64,000 nt of DNA from Buxus sempervirens (Eukaryota; Streptophyta; Magnoliopsida; Buxales; Buxaceae): assembly GCA_947561395.2 (NCBI GenBank), contig OX387185.1, positions 38,544,213 to 38,608,212 on the forward strand, written 5' to 3'. The notes below the pieces were generated by a model that saw nothing but the letters and a program-made list of their open reading frames with translations, ran no database searches and was not told where the DNA came from. The position numbers were made by a program, and so were the translations under genes. Below, in pieces: positions 1-9,943 of this stretch (the stretch's first letter is position 1; every line of letters begins with the position of its first letter).

Positions 1-2658
1 CTCTTTCATCAACTGGAAAACTATAATTCATATGCAAAAGGTTAACCACAAATATCCAAGATGCCACATGCAATACAAAAACTTCAAGCTAATTCAGATT
101 TATGAAAAATAGATAACAAAGGACTAATGGCATAATGCACACATAATGATAACAAAAAATCTTACGTCAGCTCTCGTGTTGCTTGTGAAGTTAAACCAGA
201 GATACGATATTTTCTACGCATGTTCCCACGATGAGTTACTTCAACCCTCACCCCTCGAAGAGCTTTCTTGATCTGACAAGACCCCAGCATGCTATTTAAA
301 TATATATAATTATAAAAAGTTTAACACATGAAAATTAATGATATAATATTGGTAACTGGGCTTCGAAAGTTTCCTCGTGGATAAAAAACCTATTTTGAAA
401 AATGAAGATGGTAAAAAGGAAAGAGAAGAGGGAAAATTATGGTAAAAGTCAACGAAAAAGGAATCCAATGTCTATAATAATGAAATTTGACAACGTACCC
501 CAACTTTGAGGATGTCCAGAAAATCACGACAACTTGGTTGGAAAAGAAATATCCATGTAGTTCAACAGAGAAATATTACCAACAGAAAAAATAATAATAA
601 AGACAAAAAAAGCAACAAAAAAAAAATTTGCTGAAGAGTGAAGATCTTCAGTTCATTCAGTACATGCAAAAAGCAACATATGAAGATCCAAAAAGAAAAA
701 AAAAAGAACAAATAAACAAACCTTAACACGATCAGCATCAGACAATGGTCTGGATGTAGCATCTCGATTCAAAAGTTGAGTTACGAAGTCAATGACAGGC
801 AACGGCTCTATAAAAGCAGTAGAGGACATATCTGCAGCATCAACAAACTTACATTTGTTTAAAACTGTATAGGAGAGTGGGAGTAAATGTATGGCAAGTA
901 AGTCATAAATCATTTTGTTTGCTCAGTTGGTTCATGGCAAAAACAAAATTAAAGGCTACAATTGTATACACATAAGATGCAACAGAATCGTATACAGTCC
1001 TTATATAAGGAAGAAATCTAGAATAGCAAATTCATGACTAGAAATTGCACTTGCCAATATTCAGAGAGAGGCCCATTTGGGTTGGGCGAATACTTTGATA
1101 GAAACCTCTCCAACTTTCCAAACCATCACCAAGAGATTGCCTTCTGCCTAGATCAGGTGAATAAAACGATCGGCTGACAGGGCAATACCTATAATAAATT
1201 CAAAATATAAGAACAATGAAACCCTTGAACAGCTTGAAAAATTTCACTGGAACCTCTTATAAGTACCTAGATGTAGGCAGTTCTCGCAATACAATGTCAA
1301 GAACCTGAAGAGCTTCTTGAGGTGCATCTGCCTGCTTTCCCTGCAAAAATAATCCCAAGTGGTGCAGATCAACACGGGCAGCTAATTTCATGACCACTCT
1401 GAATTGCCTCTCCCTCCTGGGTTCAAAGAGAAAGAACTAGAGAATAAGAGTAAAAGAAAAGCAGGTGAAAAAGCTAGGAATTCAATAAAATGAGGATTTG
1501 AGGAAAGAGATGATATACAAAATATGTTAGAAAAAACCTGGTACCACCCACTCCATCGTCTTCGTCTAGCAGAGGGACCTGGAACTCCTTTGAAGTAAAA
1601 GGCAATGGTCCTGCAGTATAAAGATTTTTTTTTCCATCATAAGCAGGAAGTCGCCTACCAAGGTGGGATTCTTTATACAACTTAACCAACTGCTCCATCA
1701 CAGCCCGGTTGACACCCCGTGAACCAACTTCAGGTGTAATTGTAACCTGGTTCACCACAGCATATAGTCAACATACAGTTCAATAACTAGTTAGAAATTT
1801 TATTGTTGATGACTAATTCAAATTTTATTGAAATATGCAGGAAAGAATACAATGATCAGGTTACTCCAACACTGGGAGATGTACAAAAAAGAAAAAGAAA
1901 AAGAAAAAATATATCCATGTGTGTGGGTGCGAGCTCACATCATATTGATGCAAATCCTTATCTGGTAGCTCTGCAAAGAAGTGATTTGCCTTGACTATAC
2001 ATTTGATCCCAGTGCTACCCTTGCCAGGTCGAAGAGGAAATCTCATAGATTTACTTGATGGGGCCACAGGCTGAATAGCCCGGGCAGATGGTCCTTCTTG
2101 CTGTAAAGAGATTTGCTGAAATTTCTGTGTCATCTGTGATGGACTCAGTTCAGGCACACGATATGACGAACTGGCTTGGCCAACTGGTATATGCCGCGGG
2201 GTTACCATGGCTCGATATGGAGACTGAATAGCTTGGTGCAGCTCGGGAACTGGTGGCGCAGAAGGGCCCCCAGAAGAGGAGTCTCCTCCACGACCATGGG
2301 CCACAGTGGCACCATGGTGCCCGCCACCAGATTCAAGTGCAATACTGGTAGTTTGTTGAGGTTGCATTCCTCCACGTGGCTGAGATCCCCGAACCTGATA
2401 TTCACCAATAGGGCTACCATATTGCTGAGAGGGCATTCTGCCACGAGGTTGAGACCTGCCACGTCCCTGGGGATACCCCCCTCCATGAGCACCTTGCTGA
2501 GATCGGGGAACCCAACCTCTTCCTCCACCTTCCTGTTGTGCTTGTGTTGGTGGAGTCCTCGCTACTGGGTGCTGGGTACCATGGCCACTGCTGCCACTTG
2601 TTTCCTGAGAGCCAGAGCTCTCAGCACCAGGATTTCCCATTTTCTTCTTCCTCGCCAT
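1..2658 (-). CDS. AGO1: ARGONAUTE1-like protein, 5' half (partial, continues past left edge)
   Basis: Slicer of the plant miRNA/siRNA pathway; it loads small RNAs and cleaves or represses target mRNAs. Seven coding exons join in frame: 1939-2658, 1538-1746, 1267-1416, 1055-1188, 722-831, 166-272 and 1-20 (cut by the window edge), giving about 483 residues. The first ~180 residues are rich in Gly, Gln, Arg and Pro, as in the AGO1 N-terminal extension. The ArgoN region follows (from FPLRPGKG, with [19 protein letters not shown]). Next come ArgoL1 ([36 protein letters not shown]) and the start of PAZ (DMSSTAFIE ... [24 protein letters not shown]). The rest of PAZ, MID and PIWI lie outside the window. 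All introns are GT-AG except the one after exon 1055-1188, which has a GC donor. The start ATG at 2656-2658 follows a splice acceptor. The miR168 site in exon 1 supports AGO1 over AGO10 or AGO5. One residual doubt is which AGO1 paralogue this is. Confidence 0.95.
1053..1054 (-). other. GC splice donor (GC-AG intron) in AGO1
   Basis: The exon ends CTGAATATTG and the intron begins GCAAGTGC. The next exon begins ATATGTCC after TGCAG. Only this junction restores the conserved L-N-I-D-M-S-S reading frame. The nearest GT is 4 bases further on and would shift the frame. GCAAGT is the usual strong context of plant GC donors. Confidence 0.85.
2229..2249 (-). promoter_or_regulatory. miR168 target site in AGO1 coding exon 1
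   Basis: The plus strand here reads like mature miR168 itself (TAGCTTGGTGCAG then CTCGGGAA). It differs from the miR168a sequence I know at positions 2 and 14 only, so the AGO1 mRNA is nearly fully complementary. The site encodes PELHQA, the same protein position as in Arabidopsis AGO1. miR168 homeostasis of AGO1 is established in Arabidopsis; its activity here is inferred. Confidence 0.9.
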
Positions 2659-4010
2659 GATGATGACTTCTGGTAAACACTAACAAACTTTCAGAGTGAA
2701 GGCATCTAATATAACTTAAAAAGAATACCAAACCTCAGACTTGAAATACACACATTCATGCCAACATTTAGGCGCTTAGGCAACTCAAAACCAAAATATG
2801 AATAATTCTCCCCCGAATCTCTCACAATTTGCTAATCAAAGTGACAACTTAAAACTGTTCCCAAAGATTGATTTCAGATAGAAAAACATATCCATACATG
2901 TCAAACAAAATGAGGCCTAAAATCCCATCTAAAAAGATGCATTATAACTTGACAGCCATGCCCAAGACAATGGGCATCAAAATTCACAAACAATTAACAT
3001 CAAGGCTGAGTTAACATCCAAAACAAGAAAACAAACAATGACATAAACAACTTCGGCTGTCGATCTATTACCAAGTAGAGCATGCTTTTTGAGTATTTCA
3101 GTTCAGTACCACATGCTAAAGCATTGCCAATGTAATCAGCAGAGGGTTAAATATCACATATAAATACCAAAAGCAGTCCACGAATAAAGCCAGAAGCTTC
3201 AAGCAATACCAGTAAAAGAAGCCAAAACATTTCGAAACTGTTTTAGAACCACAAAAGCCCAAAGAAGAAGGACTAGTACGCAATCAGAAGGATCCGAACA
3301 TGAAAACCAAACAACAGATCTGATAGTTTCACTACCATTTTGAGAAAAATAAGAAACAAAAAATAATGCCAAACTAACAGGACTAGATCTCCTAGTTATC
3401 TCAAAAAAATTTTAACTTCTATTTTTATTATTTTTTGTAACATGGAACCTAACATAGACAGGCCCTTTGCTTCCTCGTCCATTAAAGCCAAATTCCGGAC
3501 ACAATCGCATCTTTGTAAATGCAAAAGAAGATGCTGGTGAAGAAGACTAGAAAATCTAGAAACAAAGACGACGACAGATCGGAGAAACCATCAAAAGTAC
3601 ACAAAATATAAACCTCTTCTCTTCTGTTATCACACAAAATGAACTTCGAGTCTGACCTTAAACTAAAAACTCTGAGAACTCTCAATCTAGAAAGGACTAT
3701 AGTACCAGACTGAGTCGTAATCATACAAAAAAACAAAAAACACACGAGCACACACACACACACACAAACACAAACACATCCTAACCATATAAAGTAAGTT
3801 TCAGAGATTTAACAACAAAATCGAAGAAACTCTACCTTTAGATTTTGGGAGGAGAAGCTCCGGAAAACCCTAAAATGAAGATGCTCGAAACTCTGCAACA
3901 AAACAGTTTGAAACACCAAATGGAAGTTTTAGACCAACAGAGATCGGACGCAGATTAGAAATGAATTCCCGGAAAACAACTGCTTCACCTTAGAACCGCT
4001 ATGGAGCAAC
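2659..4010 (-). other. AGO1 5'UTR with intron
   Basis: A short 5'UTR segment (2659-2669) is preceded by a good acceptor (TTTACCAG, with AG at 2670-2671). A matching donor (AAAG|GTAGAG) lies at 3835/3836, giving a 5'UTR intron of about 1.17 kb (2670-3835) and a first noncoding exon from 3836 to roughly 4000. Arabidopsis AGO1 also has a 5'UTR intron. The intron carries a CA/TG microsatellite near 3749-3766. The transcription start is not determined. ACGT/G-box-like motifs occur upstream at 4102-4107 (CACGTG) and about 4141. Confidence 0.65.
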
Positions 4011-4234
4011 CGGAAAACCACTGGCTAATTGTAACGGTACTCGTAGTGTTTTTTAAAGGGCCAAGGTGAGGTCGATAGGGACAAATCTGTCATCTATATT
4101 ACACGTGGTGGGTACCTGGGACGTTGTCCGTAGTAGTTATGACGTGGACAGCCAGCGTGGAGGTCATATGAACGAGCCTTATTGCCCATTCTGCCCTCGG
4201 TTATTTAAAATAATTATGTATTTGTAGAAGAGGG

Positions 4235-4288
4235 GAGATTCGGGATATTTGCATTACCAAAAAAAAAAAAAGAGATTCGGGGTATTTG
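4235..4288. mobile_element. Tail-only retro-insertion (ATTACC + poly A) with 17-bp TSD
   Basis: A 17-bp sequence (GAGATTCGGGATATTTG, 4235-4251) is repeated with one mismatch at 4272-4288. It flanks only CATTACC plus about 13 A. This looks like target-primed reverse transcription of little more than the poly(A) tail of a LINE or SINE, upstream of AGO1. The same tail is present at 6521-6574 in the opposite orientation. Confidence 0.65.
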
Positions 4289-4799
4289 ACTTCCGGATAA
4301 TACCCTCGAAAATTTTATAATTTTGAGAGAATTCCCTTGAAAATTTTAAATATATTAATCTTTAGGTTAACTAACTAACTATCCATGCTTATCCTTACCA
4401 ACGTAAAATAACATACAGAATTTAAGCACTGTACATAAGAGGGAGGGAATAGCTTTGCAACTATCCAGATTTTAAACGAATAGGTAGATTTTTGACTATT
4501 TTTCCTTATATCAATTATGCTTTATAATGAACAGTAAGGGTTTTTTAGGAAGTCGTGCATAGCTATTGGCACACTTCCCAAGAGGCCTATTTTTGTTATG
4601 TATAGTATAAATATAGATATAAATAAGTAGATTGCATTTCTCCTCCCAAAATCCGGTGGTACATTGATACTACCAGCTGTGATGTATTTTAGGGTGTAGG
4701 GCTAAGGAGATCGTTTCATGTGCTACATTTCATGGTACCATCCATAGAATATAAGGATGAGCTCGTGGCAATAGTTGGGTCACCCACAAAACAGACTCT

Positions 4800-5365
4800 A
4801 AGCGAGATTAGGGGTATCAATTGGTTCGATGTAAACCGAAATCTGATTGAACCAAACCGATCTTTTCTAGTTTGGTTTGGTTTTATTCTTAATTTCGTTC
4901 AGTTTCGGTTTGAAAAAGTATAAATTGAACTAGTTTTGTTTGGTTTACGATTTAGGTGTCAGAGAAACCGAACCAAACCAAAAACCGAATTATATTATTA
5001 TACGTGTGTAATTTTATATTACATATAATATATATACAAAAATTTCAAAACCTCTTACTACACTTTGTTGTCAAAACCTACTATTTTTCTTTATTAATAT
5101 AAGATTATAGAATTACCATTTCTATTTTATAGTAAACAATAGTGTTCATATTTGCATTCTAATAAAAAATGTGGTTTAAAATTTAAAGATATTGTAACTT
5201 TGGCTTTTCGGTTCGGTTTACAGTTTAATCACTTTATTTCGGTTCGATTTTCGGTTTATAATTTTTAATTGAAATTCGGTTCAATTCGGTTTTGATCAAT
5301 ATAATTCAGTTTGGTTTAGGTTTGGCATAAAAACCAAACCGACTGAATTACACCCCAAAGCAAGA
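4800..5365. mobile_element. hAT-type MITE rich in GGTTTGGTTCGG motifs
   Basis: About 550 bp (4808-5357) starting TTAGGGGTATCAATTGG and ending ATTACACCCCA, so the ends are imperfect inverted repeats. It is filled with complementary GGTTCGGTTT / AAACCGAACC stretches and should fold back on itself. The flanks AAGCGAGA (4800-4807) and AAGCAAGA (5358-5365) match at 7 of 8 positions, which is the 8-bp duplication expected of hAT insertions. It has no coding capacity. Confidence 0.7.
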
Positions 5366-6036
5366 TGATACAAGAAGAAATGTGTTCATTAGAAAGAGTC
5401 CACAAAAGATTGAATCTCTCTCTCTCTCTCAAAGTATGTCAGTTCCTAATAAAAAAAGACTTCTACGACCCAAGAAGTACCCACTCTTCTTCTTTACCAA
5501 CTAGATATTTAATAAGATAGAAAGGTTTTAGAATATATATATCATGTCTTATAGCCCTTAATGTGAAGGTTTGTATCGTAAATATCTAAAATGAGTAAAA
5601 TAAATCATCAAATTAACTAAATGGGGAATAGGAAGTATGTACTTATATAATGTAAAAGTGAGATTTTAAATGTTTTCATTAACTCAGTCATAATTTATGC
5701 CTATATACGTACATTATGTATGTGTCACCAACTAGTCATGGGCAAATTAAAGGGAAATTTCCTTTATTTTTTTCCCTTTTCTTTTCTCTTTCTTACATCA
5801 TCTGCAAGGGTTGTACACAAGCACATATACATGTAAGTGGAGAAATCCTTAGCAATGTAAGCTTTAGTGTTTCTTGCCATGTGAGGGATCATGAATGAGT
5901 AACTTGTTTCTTCAATAGTTAGAGATCTTCCTTGGATTGTAGGCGATGAACCCCATGATATGACAAATGAGCCACTAGTTACCTTTGTGTCTTAACATCA
6001 TGGAGTCATCCAAGGCCCACCTGAGAGGGCCAGAAA
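5366..6036. other. Intergenic, no gene seen
   Basis: AT-rich noncoding DNA with a short TC microsatellite near 5417-5430. No conserved reading frame or splice-bounded exon is recognisable on either strand. Confidence 0.6.
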
Positions 6037-6320
6037 TGTTAGGATTCTAAATGTTAAGTACTTAACCAACGAAGTCTCGATAAGTCTTAGAGCTTTTTGA
6101 GCAATGGTTAGATACGTAACAAATGGTATCGGAGCCAACCACCACATCTCGGGTTCGAGTCATGGAAGGAGCGACCTATAGGTTGGATTAAAATGTTTTA
6201 GTATTATGTATGGGCATGATGCTAAATCATTAAATAATGATAGGTGAGTAGAGCGGCCAAAAGAGAAAGAATTACTATCGGATCAATGTCAATAGTGGAA
6301 CCGCCGTGGACATAACAAGT
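6037..6320 (+). mobile_element. TRIM-like mini retrotransposon, copy 1 (LTR + tRNA-Met primer site)
   Basis: A short LTR of about 85 bp (TGTTAGGATTC ... GTAACA, 6037-6121) is followed after two bases by TGGTATCGGAGCC (6124-6136). This is close to the plant initiator tRNA-Met primer-binding site TGGTATCAGAGC. The internal part (GGGTTCGAGTCATGGA, AGCGACCTATAGG) is also found in the copy at 9944-10246. A second LTR was not found, so this copy looks incomplete. An LTR this short and the lack of coding sequence fit TRIM elements. Confidence 0.6.
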
Positions 6321-6520
6321 TACATGTCCCATGCCTCTTGGGAGAGAAACTTCAACAGGGATACATGTGAACTATCTTAACAGCAATTCGAGAGAGGGCA
6401 CCATATCTCAACTAGAGGCAATTCATTGAGCAAACTCCCTTTGGTTTTGGTGAGGTCTTTATTATTACTCATCCAATGGCACCTTGATAAGGGCATATTT
6501 TATTTGTAATTCTTTAGAAG

Positions 6521-6574
6521 GATTTCAAGAGATGTATTTTTTTTTTTTTTGGTAATGATTTCAAGAGATGTATT
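6521..6574. mobile_element. Second tail-only retro-insertion, opposite orientation
   Basis: GATTTCAAGAGATGTATT (6521-6538) is perfectly repeated at 6557-6574. It flanks only a run of T plus GGTAAT, the reverse complement of the ATTACC-poly(A) insert at 4252-4271. It is read as an extremely 5'-truncated retrotransposition with an 18-bp target duplication. Confidence 0.65.
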
Positions 6575-6725
6575 AAGATGACTTGATTAAGCCTTATACA
6601 TTAATTCGATGACAAGCCATCGTACATTTGATTTTAATGTCTAACTTTTAGTGTAACTTTTTGGATCCTACCTAAGAGAATATAACAACATTTTAAATTT
6701 TATAGTTTGGCCTTTTTCTTTTTCT

Positions 6726-7300
6726 GTATCATCTAGAGCAAATTTCCAACACCCCACCCTCAAATTAAACACTATGCATGTGGGACCCACAAACCATATA
6801 TTTTTTTAGTAAAATTTTTAATTTTTGATTGGTGGGTCCCACATGCATTATGTCTTGCTTGAGATTGGGCTGTAAATAGAGCCGACAAAAATCGAACCAA
6901 CCCGATTATAAACGGGTTGGGTTGACATGTTTATTAATTGGGTCGGGTGCGGGTTTTCCCAACTCGCATGTAATCAGGTCAAACCCGATTATGACCCGCC
7001 AACCCTATTATGATCCGATTTAAAAAAAGTGCAAAAATGGCATAAACCAACCCGATTATGACCCGTCAACCCGATTATGACCCAAACCCGACCCAATTAT
7101 CCCATATCCTATTTTAATAATACTTTTTGAAAAAATAAAAAATAAAAAATATATAATCAGGTTGGCGGGTTGGGTTCAGTTTGGTGTTTTCCCAACCCGC
7201 CATTAATAGGGTCAACCTGAACCCGACCCGTTAACCACAACCCGATTATAACCCGACCCGTTTCCAGCTCTAGCTGTAAGGAATATGTTGTAGATGATAC
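6726..7300. mobile_element. Fold-back MITE interrupted by a hAT MITE
   Basis: The left arm starts at 6726 (GTATCATCTA ... ACACCCCACCCTCAA ... GCATGTGGGACCCAC). The right arm is its imperfect reverse complement (GTGGGTCCCACATGC ... TTGAGATTGGGCTGTAA, then GGAATATGTTGTAGATGATAC to 7300). The right arm is only continuous if the hAT MITE at 6877-7272 is taken out. It is noncoding. Confidence 0.65.
6869..7280. mobile_element. hAT-type MITE (TAGAGCTGG family), copy 1
   Basis: A 396-bp element (6877-7272) begins TAGAGCCGACAAAAATCG and ends CAGCTCTA. It consists largely of GGGTTGGGTTGAC / GTCAACCCAACCC repeats in both orientations. The flanks GCTGTAAA (6869-6876) and GCTGTAAG (7273-7280) are a 7/8 target duplication. 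It is the same family as 14650-15054. Confidence 0.75.
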
Positions 7301-8585
7301 ATGTTTCTTCCTTTTGCATTTCAAAAAGCGTTTGACGTTAAAATTTGAAATCCGCATTTACTAATTAAATAGTTGATTTAGCACTTCTATTTAAAAATAA
7401 ATATTTATTGGGAATGATAAAAAAAAAATAGAGAACAACATAAATTATAAAATAAAAACAAATTGAGAAATTGAGGGGGGAAAAAAACACAAGACCTGTA
7501 TAGATAAATAAATAATAGATATAACCATTTGAAAAGGCAGAGTAAGAGAGGAGGTGGGGAGAGAAAAAATTAATATATGAAAAAAAAACAAAGCAAATGA
7601 CAAATAATCTAAAAAAAAATAATGGGACAATTTCGTCCAATATTTGATTAACAGGTTATCCATACTTTTTTTTTTTTTGGGACTACCAAAAAAAAAAAAG
7701 GCTATCCATACTTTTTTTTTGGTTGGTTGTAGAAAGAACACGGTTATACTAAAATATTATGAACACAGTGATTTGATTAACAGGTTATCCATATCAATAG
7801 GATTCATCACTAACTCACATTTAAAAACGATATTAAAAAAAATTCATGATGACATCACCAACCACAAGGAAAAGGGTACCTACCATAATAAACGACAGGA
7901 ACAAGAGGGTTTTAATGAAAACTTAAACAATCAATAGAAAGCAAAACTGTACAACCATTAAGATCAGATAACATGGGCTAAAACTCTTACATGTTGTTAT
8001 ATAATAAAGATAAAAAAATAATCTATTCTAGTATATAAAGCGCGGAGGTAAGATTCGGGCATGATATTCCATACCAAAAATGTTCCTTACCTTTTTCCCA
8101 TTTTATAGATTTATTATGTTAGGTCAGACAACTAACCAAATTTGGAAGTAACATGTGCGATCTGGGTTCTCGCGTTTAATATAAAATGCTTTTCCAAGTG
8201 GATCCTACAAAAACATTTATAAATTAGTGCGGAATGATTTTTTAAATGGGCCCACAAAAACATGTACAAATTAGTGTTTTGCATTATGGAATCCCCTGAT
8301 ATGAGATAATGAAAAGAGGATGATGGGTCATGACTAGGCGACGTACTCGTACTGTTGTCATTTATCATCATGACACTCAAGCCCACGAGGAATATGGAAA
8401 CTCCACCTCTTAGTGCATTAATTTTAAATTGCTGCACTCTGCAATTTTATTTCAATTATCCACTGAGCTGACTCGACATGCACGTACAAACACCAGCATT
8501 CTGGTTGCTGAGATATGACCCATTAGTCCTACTTTTTCCGTAAATGACAAACGAATCTGAAAATAAGAAAATAGAGGCCATTTGG
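7301..8585. other. Intergenic with a 22-bp duplication around a poly-T-rich insert
   Basis: TTTGATTAACAGGTTATCCA plus TA occurs at 7643-7664 and again at 7772-7793. Between them is a 107-bp insert with two T runs, an A run and an internal repeat of the GG(T/C)TATCCATAC target. The rest is AT-rich noncoding DNA. No gene is recognised. Confidence 0.5.
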
Positions 8586-8589
8586 TCTT

Positions 8590-8745
8590 GTTAATGGATT
8601 CCAAGTCCTTTGATGGGGAATTACAAATGGGGGTTACAAGTCCATTAATTAGGAATTATAGGCAATTAATGGGAGTTATACGTCTACTAATGGGGAATTA
8701 CAAGTTAGATAATGAGAGTTATAAGTCTATTGATTAGGATTGCTC
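8590..8745. repeat. Degenerate ~20-bp minisatellite
   Basis: About seven or eight diverged units of the form ATTAATGGGGAATTACAAGT run in tandem, with variants GAATTATAGG, GAGTTATACG and GAGTTATAAG. There is no coding potential. Confidence 0.5.
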
Positions 8746-9943
8746 CTATCATCTAACCTGTGATTCATACTTTTAAATCATAAACATGATCAAATAATCT
8801 ATATTTTCTCATTTCTAAACTCACTTGGTCATTTGCTGGATAGGTCATATGTCATTCAAAAGGTAATTGAATAGTACTTTTCCCTATATTTTTTAGGGGA
8901 TGATCGTTTGCAATTTAAGGCTGCTTTGGATATTGTAGAGTGGGATGCTTCCGCGGGAGCATCATGTTTTTTTTTAAGTGGGCCCCACATAAAATAAATA
9001 CAAAAAAGAAAAAAAAAACACCAACCATGGGATGCTCCAAGTCCAACAGCAAGGGCCAATATAGCATTTAGATTTTTTTTTTTTAGATCCATTTTTAAAA
9101 TGCTATTGGGAGACAGACTATTGCAGTTGATCTTTCAAAACATGAAAGGGCATCTTCTGCTATTATTATTGGCATGTAATATTACCTTGTATTTGTGTTT
9201 TGCTCCAACTTCAATGCAGAAAAGGGACGGTTAATGAGTCAACCCACCCCAATCTGCCCCAAAATGGTTAGGGTTTTGGTAAGTGTTAGTTTAGGGTTTA
9301 TCCCAACCCAACCTTAACACATCACAAACCCTATCTATTAAGATATGTGTTTTCCGCAACAACAAGTTATTACCTAATTGGCATCAGGTTTAATAAGAAC
9401 TACCTTTTTAAGGCCATAAAGGTTTGGGGATTATGCTTAGCTCCTAAATTACTTAGAACATACAGTTTCATGTTGGAAGTAGTGGGTATATACCATATAC
9501 ACATATGCCTCAATCTATAAAGGCAGCTTGCAAGAGCTGCAAGTAATGATACACCTTTAGGACCATCTCATCCTTCAAATGGTAACCCTTAATTTGTAAA
9601 AGTCCTCCCCATGCAAAATGCTTGTAGTACCAAATAAAAGATCTCAAAGTTGTGCTCAAAACCATCATCTTGAGTCATTATTTTGAAAGGAATTTTTGTT
9701 GTGATCTGCTAACTCTCCTGATACAACACAAAATATAAGGCAATAATGATAATTTTTTCTTTTGCAGAGATACGTCCTCCTAATCCTAACTTCTTGTGAC
9801 AAAACCTAAAGGCTGAAAACAACCTGCCATTTTTTCCACACCCTTCAAAGAATACTTCTTGGTAGAATTAGGTCAACAACCCAATTTGAATGATCTCATG
9901 ACCTAGAATACTATATTCTACATACTTCACAATAGCTGGAAAT
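8746..9943. other. Intergenic, no gene seen
   Basis: AT-rich DNA. Around 8940-9040 there is a small palindromic segment (GGATGC ... GCGGGAGCATC) with poly-T and poly-A runs, perhaps another MITE remnant. No exon-like reading frame is recognised. Confidence 0.5.

Noticed and set aside
1340-1352. TATTTTTGCAG inside AGO1 exon 3 looks like a splice acceptor
   Set aside because: The frame through it encodes conserved [14 protein letters not shown], so it is coding sequence; no matching donor is needed.
1803-1994. Plus-strand frame overlapping AGO1 intron and exon 1
   Set aside because: Shadow frame over minus-strand AGO1 sequence with no protein similarity.
2176-2676. 166-residue plus-strand frame over AGO1 exon 1
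   Set aside because: Antisense shadow of the GC-rich AGO1 N-terminal exon.
8022-8050. TCTATTCTAGTATATAAAGC looks like a Helitron 5' end
   Set aside because: No 3' hairpin with CTAG-type end was found nearby and no RepHel sequence is present; the match alone is too short.
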